Shown here in pieces: positions 16,572 to 25,050 of a stretch of 64,000 bases of DNA. This DNA is from Brevundimonas naejangsanensis (GTDB taxonomy: Bacteria; Pseudomonadota; Alphaproteobacteria; Caulobacterales; Caulobacteraceae), in assembly GCF_003627995.1 (NCBI RefSeq), contig NZ_CP032707.1, forward strand, positions 1,540,501 through 1,604,500, written 5' to 3'. Positions within the stretch are counted from its first letter, which is position 1; every line of letters starts with the position of its first letter. The translations under genes were made by a program, and so were the position numbers. The notes below the pieces were generated by a model. The model worked only from the letters and a program-made list of their open reading frames with translations. It did no database searches and had not been told where the DNA came from.

Positions 16572-17496
16572 TGGGGCCTGCTCCAGCCCGTCGGCGCGCC
16601 AGCACCTCCACGACCGTCACTACGATGGCGATCGTGGCGAGTTCGGGAGCAAGGACAACCCAAGACACCTCCTGCGCCTGAGTCACCGTTGACATCGGTG
16701 ACCAGATCAGGGCGAGGAAGAGATTGTTGGCGAAGTGGGACCCGATGGCGAACTCCAGTCCGCCAACGCGCAACGCCGCCCATGTCCACCCCATTCCCGC
16801 CAAGGTGCGTTGGAGAAAGGACACTGGGTCGGGATCAAGATGTATGGCCGAGAACATCAGGCCGTTCATCAGGCAAAGGACCAGGGCGCGACGCGTGATC
16901 AGCCCGCTTACGCGGAGAACCACACCGCGAAAGATAACCTCCTCCGCCGCCGCCGCGATCAGCAACGCTCCAGTCATCGCTGCTGCGTAAAGGATGCGCG
17001 TATGCCCGACGTAGTAGGGATCGAACACTGGCGGTCTCCATTCACCGCCCATCCTGAGGGTGAATGGGATCCACAGGATCTGGATCGCCGTCATCAGCAA
17101 GATGCCGACACCGAACAACTGCAAGTCGAAGCGTCTGCCGGGCCATAGGAATTGGCCGAGAGGCGCACGCCACGTCAGGCAGGCCGCTGCGAGGAAACTG
17201 ATCGAGACAAGGCCCATCGCCACGGCGAAGATCAGCGTTCGTATACTCTCTTCGACGAGACGGAGTGGGTTATCATTCAGTTGATTACCCAAAGCGGCCA
17301 TGCGGTCATCCAGTCCGGGCACAAACATGCCGATGACGACCAAGGCGACCATGGGCGCGAGTATCGACAGGACGCTGATCGGGATGAAGGCGGCCAGACG
17401 CAGCCAAGGTCGTGTGCAGGAAAGACGCGCGGTCATGGTCGACCCCGCCGCGTGCGTCATCGTCTCCGCAAAACCGATCTTGAACGATAACGCCAT
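16546..17496 (-). CDS. CPBP family intramembrane glutamic endopeptidase
   Basis: The protein (up to 316 residues) has about eight membrane segments and the three CPBP/Abi motifs: AAEEVIFRGVVL (catalytic Glu pair), NGLMFSAIHL and FAIGSHFANNLF. Such proteases process membrane or prenylated peptides, and some act in bacteriocin self-immunity. The target here is unknown. Start choice is uncertain: ATGs at 17460 (GGAG four bases upstream) and 17436 would shorten the N-terminus without losing a motif. The gene and its upstream region have lower G+C than the flanks. Confidence 0.85.
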   Translation of the reverse strand: MALSFKIGFAETMTHAAGSTMTARLSCTRPWLRLAAFIPISVLSILAPMVALVVIGMFVPGLDDRMAALGNQLNDNPLRLVEESIRTLIFAVAMGLVSISFLAAACLTWRAPLGQFLWPGRRFDLQLFGVGILLMTAIQILWIPFTLRMGGEWRPPVFDPYYVGHTRILYAAAMTGALLIAAAAEEVIFRGVVLRVSGLITRRALVLCLMNGLMFSAIHLDPDPVSFLQRTLAGMGWTWAALRVGGLEFAIGSHFANNLFLALIWSPMSTVTQAQEVSWVVLAPELATIAIVVTVVEVLARRRAGAGPSPVVPSAA

Positions 17497-17858
17497 GACG
17501 CAAACGTTGCATGCGCGGCCGCTGGGGGTCCAGAGGCTTCCGCGTCAATATCCGAACCATTAGCTCAGGTGCCGAGGCCGCCCTAGGTTGGTCGAGAAGC
17601 ACTTTGTGAATCGCGAACAATGTCCGCAACGGGTCGAACTCGGTCCGAAGGGCCTCGCCCGAAAGCGGATGTCGGCGCGGCCCCGCCGCGACACAGACCT
17701 CTTCGCTCCATTGCTCCCGCCGCGCCGTTCTTGAGCGGCCTTGAGCGGACGCCGACCGGGCCTGACGGTTCCGGGTAACGAAAGTCTTTGACAGACTCGC
17801 ACAGTATGTCCCATACACTGTGTATCACACACTATGTGACGGCAGGTGAGGCGCAGCG
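17497..17858. other. intergenic region without a credible gene
   Basis: About 360 bp between the CPBP and PadR genes. Short Arg-rich frames exist but show no domain or ribosome binding site. Its right end holds the PadR promoter and operator. A GAAAGCGGAT motif at 17661 resembles short dispersed motifs near 16471, 32662 and 33045. Confidence 0.5.
17788..17825 (+). promoter_or_regulatory. padR promoter and candidate auto-operator
   Basis: A consensus TTGACA (17788-17793) is followed 19 bases later by the perfect palindrome ATACAC-T-GTGTAT (17813-17825), where the -10 region should lie. Near-direct repeats ACAGTATGT (17801) and ACACTATGT (17829) flank it. PadR proteins commonly repress their own promoters by binding AT-rich dyads of this type. 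The assignment to this PadR is inference. Confidence 0.55.
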
Positions 17859-18182
17859 GTGGATCAGGCCCTGTTCGAGACGATGCGGCTGGAGCTGCGG
17901 CGCGGGACGCTGGTCCTGGCGGTGCTCGCCTGCCTGCGGAGCGAACGCTACGGCTACACCCTGCGCCAGGCCCTGGCGGCGGACGGGCTGGAGATGGAGG
18001 AGTCCACCCTCTACCCCCTGCTGCGGCGGCTCGAGAGCCAGGGGCTGCTGACCAGCGAATGGCGCGAGGAGGAGAAGCGCCGCAAGCGCTTCTACGTCCT
18101 GTCGCCGGGGGGCGAGGCCATGCTGGCCGCCCTGACCGAGGAATGGCGCGGCCTCAACGCCTCGCTGGAACGGATGCTGTGA
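17859..18182 (+). CDS. PadR family transcriptional regulator
   Basis: The 107-residue protein starts at GTG with AGGTGAGG upstream. It is a winged-helix PadR N-terminal domain: LRRGTLVLAVLACLRSERYGYTLRQAL, then the recognition region ESTLYPLLRRLESQGLLTSEW and the wing KRRKRFYVLSPGGEAML. It is followed 14 bases later by a HAAS-domain membrane protein, the classic PadR partner arrangement, and likely controls that operon. Confidence 0.9.
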   Translation: MDQALFETMRLELRRGTLVLAVLACLRSERYGYTLRQALAADGLEMEESTLYPLLRRLESQGLLTSEWREEEKRRKRFYVLSPGGEAMLAALTEEWRGLNASLERML

Positions 18183-18196
18183 AAGGGACGGGCGCG

Positions 18197-19345
18197 ATGG
18201 ACATCATCGACCGCTATCTGGAGGCCGTGGCGGCGCAGCTGCCGGTCGAGGACCGCGACGACATCGTCGCCGAGCTGCGCGATCTGATCCTGAGCCGGAT
18301 CGAGGCCCGGGAGGAAGAGCGGGGCCGCGCCCTCGGCGACGAGGAGAAGGAGGCCATCCTGCACGAGATCGGCCACCCCCTGGTCGTCGCCGCCCGCTAC
18401 CGCCAGGGGCCGGACAGCCTGATCGGGCCGGCGCTGTTTCCCTATTGGCTGTTCGGGGCCAAGGCCGGGCTGATCGTCATCGGGGCGGTGCAGGCCCTGG
18501 TCCTGCTGCTGCGGGTCATGACCGATCCGGCCGATTTCGGTCAGGCCGTCGCCCAGGCCTTCCATGGCTTCTTCTCCGGCGGGCTGACCCTGCTGGGCGC
18601 CCTGACCCTGGCCGGGGCCGTCATGGAGCACTACGGGATCAAGCCCGTCTGGTTGACGAAGTGGCGGGTCGGCGACCTGCCGGCCTTCGGGTTCGCCGAT
18701 CCGGCGAAATGGGGCATGGCCGTGGGGTCGGGCGCCAAGGCGGCCAGGGACGGGGCGAAGGCCGCCGCCGCCAAGGCGTCCGCCGAGCCGCGGGCCTGGG
18801 GGCAAGGGGTGCAGACGGCGCCGGCGGCCGAGGCGCTGTGGTCGCTGATCGGGGGCGGCGTCTTCGTCCTGTGGTGGATCGGCGCCCTGCACATTCCCGG
18901 ACTGAACAATTTCGGCCTGAGGGGCGGCGACCTGGTGGTGAGCGCCGCGCCGATCTGGGGCCTGCTGTTCGCGCCGATCCTGGCCTGGGCCGTGGCGGGG
19001 ATCGCCGTGGATGCGACCGGGCTGATCTGGCCCCACGCGGCGCGCCTGCGGGCCTTCCTCAAGATCCCGCTGGCGGCGGCCGGACTGTGGCTCGGCTGGC
19101 GGCTGTTCCAGGCCGGTCACTGGTTCACCCTGGCCCAGGGCGATCAGACGGCGCCGATCAACGGCGGGCCAGCCAGCGTCAGCCTCGAGGCCCTGCGCGC
19201 CATCAACGAGGCCGGGCGCGGCCTGGTCGACACGGCCATGACCCTGTCGACGGTGCTGAGCTGGGTGCTGGCGGCGCTGATGCTGGGGCTGGCGCTCGAT
19301 ATCCTGCGGCAGATGTGGCGCATTTCGACGATGAAGGGCTGCTGA
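18197..19345 (+). CDS. HAAS domain-containing membrane protein (PadR partner)
   Basis: The 382-residue protein begins with a soluble helical HAAS/DUF1700-like region (MDIIDRYLEAVAAQLPVEDRDDIVAELRDLI..., about residues 1-60) with ILHEIGHPLVVAARY, followed by about six membrane segments and an Ala/Lys-rich linker (GAKAARDGAKAAAAKASAEPRA). Such proteins lie next to padR genes and are thought to sense or respond at the membrane. The function is not known. The domain assignment is by pattern and context. Confidence 0.75.
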   Translation: MDIIDRYLEAVAAQLPVEDRDDIVAELRDLILSRIEAREEERGRALGDEEKEAILHEIGHPLVVAARYRQGPDSLIGPALFPYWLFGAKAGLIVIGAVQALVLLLRVMTDPADFGQAVAQAFHGFFSGGLTLLGALTLAGAVMEHYGIKPVWLTKWRVGDLPAFGFADPAKWGMAVGSGAKAARDGAKAAAAKASAEPRAWGQGVQTAPAAEALWSLIGGGVFVLWWIGALHIPGLNNFGLRGGDLVVSAAPIWGLLFAPILAWAVAGIAVDATGLIWPHAARLRAFLKIPLAAAGLWLGWRLFQAGHWFTLAQGDQTAPINGGPASVSLEALRAINEAGRGLVDTAMTLSTVLSWVLAALMLGLALDILRQMWRISTMKGC

Positions 19346-19412
19346 AGCGATCCGGCGCCGTCATGTCCGAAAACCGCGAGACACGGCGGCGGCGCGGGCG
19401 CATTCTGGCGTC

Positions 19413-20546
19413 ATGGACAACGCCCGCGACAGTCTGGATCAGGAGGCCTGCTACCGGGCGGTCCTGACGCGCGACCCGCGCTTCGACGGGCGCTTCTTCA
19501 CCTGCGTGAAGTCCACCGGCATCTACTGCCGTCCCGTCTGCCCGGCGCGGACGCCCAAGCGTGAGAACATGATCTTCCTCGCCAGCGCGGCGGCGGCCGA
19601 GGAGGCGGGCTTTCGCGCCTGCCTGCGCTGTCGGCCCGAGACGGCCCCCGACATGGGGGCGTGGCGCGGCACGTCCAATACGGTCAGCCGGGCGCTGAAC
19701 CTGATCGAGGCGGGGGCCCTGGATAGCCACGCCGAGCATGGGGGCGACGTCGACGCCCTGGCCGCGCGGCTGGGGGTGGGCGAGCGGCACCTGCGCCGCC
19801 TGTTCCGCCAGCACCTGGGCGCCGCCCCGGTCAGCGTGGCCCAGACCCGCCGCGTGCTGCTGGCCAAGGCCTTGATCCACCAGACCGACCTGCCCATGGC
19901 CGAGGTGGCCATGGCCTCCGGCTTCGGCAGCGTGCGGCGCTTCAACGAGACCTTCCAGGCCCTCTACGGACGGCCGCCGTCAACGCTGCGGCGGCGGGCG
20001 GAGCGGCCGTGGGACGCCAAGGCGAATGAGGGCGTGCGCCTGAGCCTGCCTTACCGACCGCCTTATGAGGTCGAGGCCATGCTGGCCGCCCTGAAGGCGA
20101 ACGGCGAGACGGTCGAGGGCGGCGTCTGGCGCCGCGTCCTGACGCCCGCGACGGACGGGGCGGCGGGCGAGGTCTCGGCCCGGTTCGAGGACGGGAACCG
20201 CCTGGCGGTCACGGCGGCGCTGGACGACCTCAAGGCCCTGCCGGGCGTGCTGGCGCGGGTGCGGCGGCTGTTCGACCTGTCGGCCGACCCCGAGGCCATC
20301 CGGCGCGACCTTTCGCTCGATCCCTGGCTGGCGCCCTTGGTCCTGGCGCGGCCCGGCCTGCGCCTGCCGGGCGCCTGGATCGACGATCAGGGCGACATGG
20401 CCAGCGACCGGCTTGAAGATCACAGGCTCGCGGCGCGGGCCGAGCGATGGCGGCCTTGGCGGGCCTACGGCGTGCTGCACCTGCGCGAGGCGGGGATCGA
20501 CGGCATGGCGATCACGGAGAACGATGATGAAAAAGACGCAGCCTGA
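19413..20546 (+). CDS. Ada-like/AraC regulator fused to an AlkA remnant lacking the HhH-GPD core
   Basis: The 377-residue protein has an Ada zinc domain with Cys39, Cys43, Cys70 and Cys73 (GIYCRPVC and ACLRC; Cys39 aligns with the methyl-accepting Cys38 of E. coli Ada), an AraC-type HTH region (about 90-190) and an AlkA N-terminal domain (about 205-315). After LRLPGAW (about 326) the expected helix-hairpin-helix and catalytic Asp are absent. The sequence jumps to the usual AlkA C-terminal AERWRPWRAYGVLHL. An in-frame internal deletion of roughly 130-150 residues is inferred. It can still be an alkylation-responsive activator but not a glycosylase. It overlaps ogt by 23 bases. Confidence 0.85.
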   Translation: MDNARDSLDQEACYRAVLTRDPRFDGRFFTCVKSTGIYCRPVCPARTPKRENMIFLASAAAAEEAGFRACLRCRPETAPDMGAWRGTSNTVSRALNLIEAGALDSHAEHGGDVDALAARLGVGERHLRRLFRQHLGAAPVSVAQTRRVLLAKALIHQTDLPMAEVAMASGFGSVRRFNETFQALYGRPPSTLRRRAERPWDAKANEGVRLSLPYRPPYEVEAMLAALKANGETVEGGVWRRVLTPATDGAAGEVSARFEDGNRLAVTAALDDLKALPGVLARVRRLFDLSADPEAIRRDLSLDPWLAPLVLARPGLRLPGAWIDDQGDMASDRLEDHRLAARAERWRPWRAYGVLHLREAGIDGMAITENDDEKDAA

Positions 20547-21057
20547 AGTCTTCACCCTCGACCGCATCGCTACGCCCGTGGGCGAGGTGCTGCTGGTCAC
20601 GGACGCCGACGGCGCTGTGCGCGCCTTCGACTTCACCGACTACGAAGCGCGGATGATGACGCTGCTGGCCCGCCACTACGGCGAGGTCCGGCTGATCGAA
20701 GGGCGCGCGCCCGAGGCGGTGCGAGCCGCCGTCGCCGCCTATTTCGACGGCGACCTGACGGCGCTGGACGGGCTAGCCGTGAAAACGGGCGGCACTGACT
20801 TCCAGCGCGCCGTGTGGGCGGCGCTGCGCACCATTCCGGCGGGCCAGACCTGGAGCTACGGCCAGCTGGCCCACGCCCTCGGCAAGCCCGCCGCCGTGCG
20901 CGCCGTGGGTCTGGCCAACGGGGCCAATCCGATCGGCGTCATCGTGCCGTGTCATCGGGTGGTCGGCGCCAACGGGACGCTGACCGGTTATGCGGGCGGG
21001 CTGGAGCGCAAGCGCTGGCTGCTGGCGCACGAAGGGGCGGCGACCCGTCTGCTGTGA
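20524..21057 (+). CDS. ogt: methylated-DNA-[protein]-cysteine S-methyltransferase
   Basis: The 177-residue protein carries the methyltransferase C-terminal domain with the acceptor Cys in NPIGVIVPCHRVVGANG, preceded by the helix-turn-helix TWSYGQLAHALGKPAAVRAVG. It repairs O6-methylguanine in DNA by suicidal transfer. The ATG at 20524 (or 20527) lies within the end of the Ada-like gene after GGAG, so the two are co-translated and form an alkylation-damage operon. Confidence 0.95.
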   Translation: MMKKTQPEVFTLDRIATPVGEVLLVTDADGAVRAFDFTDYEARMMTLLARHYGEVRLIEGRAPEAVRAAVAAYFDGDLTALDGLAVKTGGTDFQRAVWAALRTIPAGQTWSYGQLAHALGKPAAVRAVGLANGANPIGVIVPCHRVVGANGTLTGYAGGLERKRWLLAHEGAATRLL

Positions 21058-22635
21058 TCAGGTCGCCCCGTCCAGGAACAGGCGGCAGGCCGGGTTGTCG
21101 GTCTCGTCGACGTAAGGGTAGCCCAGCTCATCCAGCGCGGCCGTCAGATCCGCCGCCTGGTCCGGCGGGACGCTGATCCCCGCCAGCACCCGGCCCGCAT
21201 CGTCGCCGTGGTTGCGATAGTGGAACAGGGTCAGGGCCCAGGCGGGCTGCAGGCTGTTGAGAAAGCGCAGGAAGGCGCCGGGCCGCTCGGGGAATTCGAA
21301 GCGCAGCAGCCGCTCGTGCGGCAGGCCGATGGTGCGCCCGCCGACCATGTAGCGGACGTGCAGCTTGGCCGTCTCATTGTCGCTCATGTCGACCACGGCA
21401 TAGCCGTCGGCGGTCAGCCGCTTCAGCAGGCTCTCTTTTTCCTGCCCTAACGCCTCACGCGCGGCGTGAGGCTGCTTGAGGGCGCCTGGAGGAGGCGTCA
21501 GGGCCACGCCGACGAAGATCTGGGCCGTGCCGTCGCCGGACCAGCGGTAGTTGAATTCCGTGATCGCGCGGCCGTCGAGGCTCTGCAGGAAGCGGTGATA
21601 GTCCTCGCGCCGGTCGGGCATGGAGACCGCGAACAGGGCCTCGGCGCCCTCGCCGATCTCGGCGCGCTCGGCGACGTGGCGCAGGCGGTCGAAATTGACG
21701 TTGGCGCCCGAGTTGATCGCCACCAGCGCCCCGGTTCCCGAATGCCGCGCCGCCCAGGCCTTCATGCCCGCGAGCGCCACCGCGCCCGACGGCTCGGCCA
21801 CGGCGCGCACGTCGTCGAAGATGTCCTTCATCGCCGCGCAGATGGCGTCCGTGTCGACCAGGACGATCTCGTCCAGCAGCTCGCGGCACAGGCGGAAGGT
21901 GTGGTCGCCCGCCCGGCGCACGGCCACCCCGTCGGCGAACAGGCCGACCTGATCCAGGGTCACGACATGGCCGGCGTCGATGGCGCTCTTCATCGTCGGG
22001 GCCTCGGCGGGCTCGACGCCGATGAGGCGCGTCTCGGGGCGCAGGAAGCGGACGATGGCCGCCACCCCCGCCGCCAGGCCGCCGCCGCCGATGGGGATGA
22101 AGACGGCGTCGATCGGGTCCGGGTGCTGGCGCAGGATCTCCAGCCCCACCGTCCCCTGGCCGGCGATGACGTCGGGATCGTCGAACGGATGGACGAAGGC
22201 GGCGCCGGTCTCTTGCTCCAGCGCGCGGGCGTGGGCGTAGGCGTCGTCGAAGCTCTCGCCGTGCAGGACCACGATCCCGCCCAAGGCCTGGACCGCCGCC
22301 ACCTTGATGCCCGGGGTGGTGGTCGGCATGACGATGGTCGCCGCCGCCCCGCGCCTGGCCGCCGCCAGGGCCACCCCTTGGGCGTGATTGCCGGCCGAGG
22401 CGCAGATGACGCCGCGCGCCAGCTCGGCCTCGGTCAGGGCCGCGATCTTGTTGTAGGCGCCGCGGATCTTGAACGAGAAGACCGGCTGCAGGTCCTCGCG
22501 CTTCAGCAGGGCCGGCCGCCCGATCCGCGCCGACAGCCGCTTCAGCGGGTCCAGCGGGGTCTCCTCGGCCACGTCATAGACGCGGGCGGTCAGGATGTGG
22601 CGGACGGTGTCTTGCACGATGGTCTCGGTGATCAT
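21058..22635 (-). CDS. ilvA: threonine ammonia-lyase, biosynthetic type
   Basis: IlvA deaminates threonine to 2-oxobutanoate for isoleucine synthesis. The 525-residue protein has the PLP Lys56 in SFKIRGA, the PLP phosphate loop GGGGLAAG and two C-terminal ACT-like regulatory domains (about 331-420 and 425-520), as in the feedback-inhibited biosynthetic enzyme. Residues about 381-400 are an extra segment within the first ACT-like domain, encoded by a palindromic repeat element and containing a rare TTA Leu codon (residue 396). The gene converges on ogt with no spacing between the stops. Confidence 0.95.
   Translation of the reverse strand: MITETIVQDTVRHILTARVYDVAEETPLDPLKRLSARIGRPALLKREDLQPVFSFKIRGAYNKIAALTEAELARGVICASAGNHAQGVALAAARRGAAATIVMPTTTPGIKVAAVQALGGIVVLHGESFDDAYAHARALEQETGAAFVHPFDDPDVIAGQGTVGLEILRQHPDPIDAVFIPIGGGGLAAGVAAIVRFLRPETRLIGVEPAEAPTMKSAIDAGHVVTLDQVGLFADGVAVRRAGDHTFRLCRELLDEIVLVDTDAICAAMKDIFDDVRAVAEPSGAVALAGMKAWAARHSGTGALVAINSGANVNFDRLRHVAERAEIGEGAEALFAVSMPDRREDYHRFLQSLDGRAITEFNYRWSGDGTAQIFVGVALTPPPGALKQPHAAREALGQEKESLLKRLTADGYAVVDMSDNETAKLHVRYMVGGRTIGLPHERLLRFEFPERPGAFLRFLNSLQPAWALTLFHYRNHGDDAGRVLAGISVPPDQAADLTAALDELGYPYVDETDNPACRLFLDGAT
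21433..21480 (-). repeat. CTCAAGCAGC palindromic element inserted in frame in ilvA
   Basis: On the ilvA sense strand the sequence reads CTCAAGCAGC, the palindrome CCTCACGC-CGC-GCGTGAGG, then GCGTTAGGGCAGGAAAAAG. The same head and tail occur in intergenic copies at 2345-2476 and 60343-60375. It encodes residues 386-401 of IlvA. Confidence 0.75.
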
Positions 22636-22706
22636 GGGTAGGGAGGATGAAGTGTGTCCTCGTTTAGGTGATCCTGGCGCGCGAGAGAATGAAAATTGCG
22701 CGTTAT

Positions 22707-22855
22707 CCTTCTCCCCTTGCGAGAGAAGGTGGTGGCCGGAGCCCGTCGGATGAGGGGGCTCTCAACGGTGGTTGGCTGAGCCTGTCCTGAAAAGCGCGGC
22801 GCAACCCCTCATCCGTCTCGCTGCGCGAGCCACCTTCTCCCGCAAGGGGAGAAGG
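22707..22855. repeat. ~145-bp inverted-repeat element, copy 4
   Basis: Terminal hairpin arms (left CCTTCTCCC-CTTGC-GAGAGAAGG, right inverse) and inner GGATGAGGGG/CCCCTCATCC arms are present. It lies between the divergent ilvA and nadA genes. The rest of that 325-bp gap holds the nadA operator. Confidence 0.9.
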
Positions 22856-22902
22856 AAGGTTTTAGGCTTGCGTCGGGGGCGGAAGGGCCTACATTGTCCC
22901 TG

Positions 22903-22925
22903 CTTATGCTAAGTTTGAGCATAAG
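22903..22925. promoter_or_regulatory. inverted repeat upstream of nadA, candidate NAD-biosynthesis operator
   Basis: CTTATGCT and AGCATAAG form a perfect 8-bp dyad with a 7-nt spacer, 35 bases before the nadA start. Alphaproteobacterial nad operons are often controlled by dedicated repressors such as NadQ that bind AT-rich dyads. The link to NadQ is inference. No regulator gene is in the window. Confidence 0.5.
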
Positions 22926-22960
22926 TCGGAGCCGCGCAGACGGCCGTTGCAGGAGTAGGG

Positions 22961-24043
22961 ATGATGGCGGACGGCGCTTTCAGTCTGTCGAAGGAACTGG
23001 CGGAAGAGACCGCCCCGGTGTGGGACAAGGTCAAGGACTTCGTCACCCCGCTGGAATGGCCCGAGCAGGCCCGGCTGATCAGCGAGATCAATGCGCTGAA
23101 GAAGCAGCGCGATGCGGTCATCCTGGCCCACAACTACATGACGCCGGAGATCTTCCACGGGGTCGGTGACTATGTCGGCGACAGCCTGGGGCTGGCCAAG
23201 GAGGCGGCGCGCTCGGACGCCAAGGTGATCGTCCAGGCGGGCGTCCACTTCATGGCCGAGACGTCCAAGATCCTGTCGCCGGACAAGACGGTGCTGATCC
23301 CCGACCTGCGCGCGGGGTGTTCGCTGGCGTCCTCGATCACGGGGGCGGACGTGCGGCTGATCAAGCAGCGGCATCCGGGCCTGCCGGTCGTCACCTATGT
23401 GAACACCACGGCCGATGTGAAGGCCGAGACCGACATCTGCTGCACCAGCGCCAACGCCGTTCAGGTGGTGGAGTGGGCGGCCAAGGAGTGGGGCGTCGAC
23501 AAGGTCATCCTGATCCCCGACGAATACCTGGCGCGCAACGTCGCGGCCCAGACGACGGTGGGCATCATCGCCTGGAAGGGCCGCTGCGAGGTGCATGAGC
23601 GCTTCACAGCCGACGACATCAAGGAGATGCGCGCCGCCTATCCGGGGGCCGAGATCCTGGCCCACCCGGAATGCCCGGAAGAGGTGCTGGCGGCGTCGGA
23701 CTTCGCTGGGTCGACGGCGGCGATGATCGACTATGTCGAGGCGCGCAAGCCGAAGCAGGTGGTGATGATCACCGAGTGCTCCATGGCCTCGAACGTCAAG
23801 GGCGACGTGCCCGGCGTCGACTTCATCGGCCCGTGCAACCTGTGCCCGCACATGAAGCGCATCACCCTGGAGAACATCCGCGACTGCCTGCGCGACATGA
23901 AGTTCGAGGTGACGGTGGCGCCGGAGATGGCCGAGCGCGCCGCCCTGGCGGTGCAGCGGATGATCGACCTGCCGCCGCCGTCCAAGCCCGCGCGCTACGA
24001 TCTGGTCAAGGCGCGGCATCACGTCGACGTGGAGCTGATCTGA
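22961..24043 (+). CDS. nadA: quinolinate synthase A
   Basis: NadA condenses iminoaspartate with dihydroxyacetone phosphate to quinolinate in de novo NAD synthesis, using a [4Fe-4S] cluster. The 360-residue protein shows the substrate-binding AHNYM motif and the cluster cysteines: Cys120 (DLRAGCSLASS), one in HPECPEEV and one in GPCNLCPHMK. GCAGGAGTAGGG precedes tandem ATGs. It is the first gene of nadA-M50-nadB-nadC. Confidence 0.97.
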   Translation: MMADGAFSLSKELAEETAPVWDKVKDFVTPLEWPEQARLISEINALKKQRDAVILAHNYMTPEIFHGVGDYVGDSLGLAKEAARSDAKVIVQAGVHFMAETSKILSPDKTVLIPDLRAGCSLASSITGADVRLIKQRHPGLPVVTYVNTTADVKAETDICCTSANAVQVVEWAAKEWGVDKVILIPDEYLARNVAAQTTVGIIAWKGRCEVHERFTADDIKEMRAAYPGAEILAHPECPEEVLAASDFAGSTAAMIDYVEARKPKQVVMITECSMASNVKGDVPGVDFIGPCNLCPHMKRITLENIRDCLRDMKFEVTVAPEMAERAALAVQRMIDLPPPSKPARYDLVKARHHVDVELI

Positions 24044-24059
24044 TGGCGGGCGCTGCTGT

Positions 24060-24203
24060 CCTTCTCCCCTCGTGGGAGAAGGTGGCCGGCGGAGCCGGAC
24101 GGATGAGGGGGAGGTTCGCCAAGCCCATGACGTTGAGCCTTTATCCGGCCGCCCCCTCATCCGAGGCGCTGCGCGCCCCACCTTCTCCCACGAGGGGAGA
24201 AGG
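24060..24203. repeat. ~145-bp inverted-repeat element, copy 5, inside the nad operon
   Basis: Arms CCTTCTCCC-CTCGT-GGGAGAAGG and the inverse, with inner GGATGAGGGG/CCCCTCATCC. It fills almost the whole gap between nadA and the M50 gene. Its right end (GGGGAGAAGGA) falls just where the Shine-Dalgarno site of the M50 gene should be. Confidence 0.9.
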
Positions 24204-24206
24204 ACA

Positions 24207-25046
24207 ATGAGCGCCGAGGGGCCTTGGGGCTCGCGCGACGGGTCGGCGCCCGCGCCGGACCCCGCCCGCCGCTTGAGCGGACCGCGCGCCGCGCCGCGCG
24301 AGGACAAAGGCCAGCACCCGGTCTGGGCGGTGGTCTCGACCCTGCTGATGGCGGGATTCCTGTGGCTGGTGACCGGCAGCTGGGTGGTGGCGGTGGCCGT
24401 CCTGTTCGGCCTGTTCGTGCATGAATACGGTCATGTGCTGGCGATGAACCGGGTCGGCATGGGGCCGGCGCGCATCTACGTCATCCCCTTCCTGGGCGGG
24501 CTGGCGAAGGGCCAGCGCGAGCCGAAGAGCGAATGGCACGGGGTGCTGGTGTCGCTGGCGGGGCCGGCGTTCGGCCTTCTGGCCATGCTGCCTTTCGTCG
24601 GCCTGTGGGCCGCGACGGGCGGGGACGCCTGGCTGATGGGCGCCTTCTTCATCGCCATGATCAACCTGCTCAACCTGCTGCCGGCGCCGCCGCTGGACGG
24701 GTCCAAGGCCCTGGGGCCGGTGCTGACGCGGGTGCATCCGCGGCTGGAGCAGGTCGCCCTGCTGGCCGTCGGCGGCCTGGCCGTGTGGTGGGGACTGTCG
24801 ACCGGGCGGCTGATCCTGGCGGTCTTCCTGGGGCTGGCGGTAATCGGCCACCTGAAGCGCGGCGTGTGGCGGACGGCCTGGGGGCGGCTGAGTTGGCCCG
24901 AGGCGGGACGCAGCCTGGCGCTCTACCTGTTGACGGCGGCGGTCTGCGCCGCGGCGGCGATCGGCGCCCTGCTGCCGCTGACGGGCGGGGCGGTCGAGCC
25001 GGCCCTCGAGATGGGTCTGCGCTTCTTCGGAGTGGGAGGCCGCTAG
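24207..25046 (+). CDS. site-2 protease-type M50 family metalloprotease
   Basis: The 279-residue membrane protein has the zinc motif HEYGH (72-76) in the first core membrane helix and the third ligand in NLLPAPPLDG (156-165), with about six membrane segments. It resembles short M50B rhomboid-like S2P proteins without PDZ or CBS domains, preceded by a Pro-rich cytoplasmic leader. The frame could be extended upstream into the repeat element, but the ATG at 24207 after AGAAGGACA is the natural start. Its place between nadA and nadB is unusual. Its substrate is unknown. Confidence 0.85.
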   Translation: MSAEGPWGSRDGSAPAPDPARRLSGPRAAPREDKGQHPVWAVVSTLLMAGFLWLVTGSWVVAVAVLFGLFVHEYGHVLAMNRVGMGPARIYVIPFLGGLAKGQREPKSEWHGVLVSLAGPAFGLLAMLPFVGLWAATGGDAWLMGAFFIAMINLLNLLPAPPLDGSKALGPVLTRVHPRLEQVALLAVGGLAVWWGLSTGRLILAVFLGLAVIGHLKRGVWRTAWGRLSWPEAGRSLALYLLTAAVCAAAAIGALLPLTGGAVEPALEMGLRFFGVGGR

Positions 25047-25050
25047 GCCG

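Noticed and set aside
24072-24206. N-terminal extension of the M50 protease into the inverted-repeat element
   Set aside because: The extension translates repeat DNA. The ATG at 24207 has a proper ribosome binding site and fits the family.
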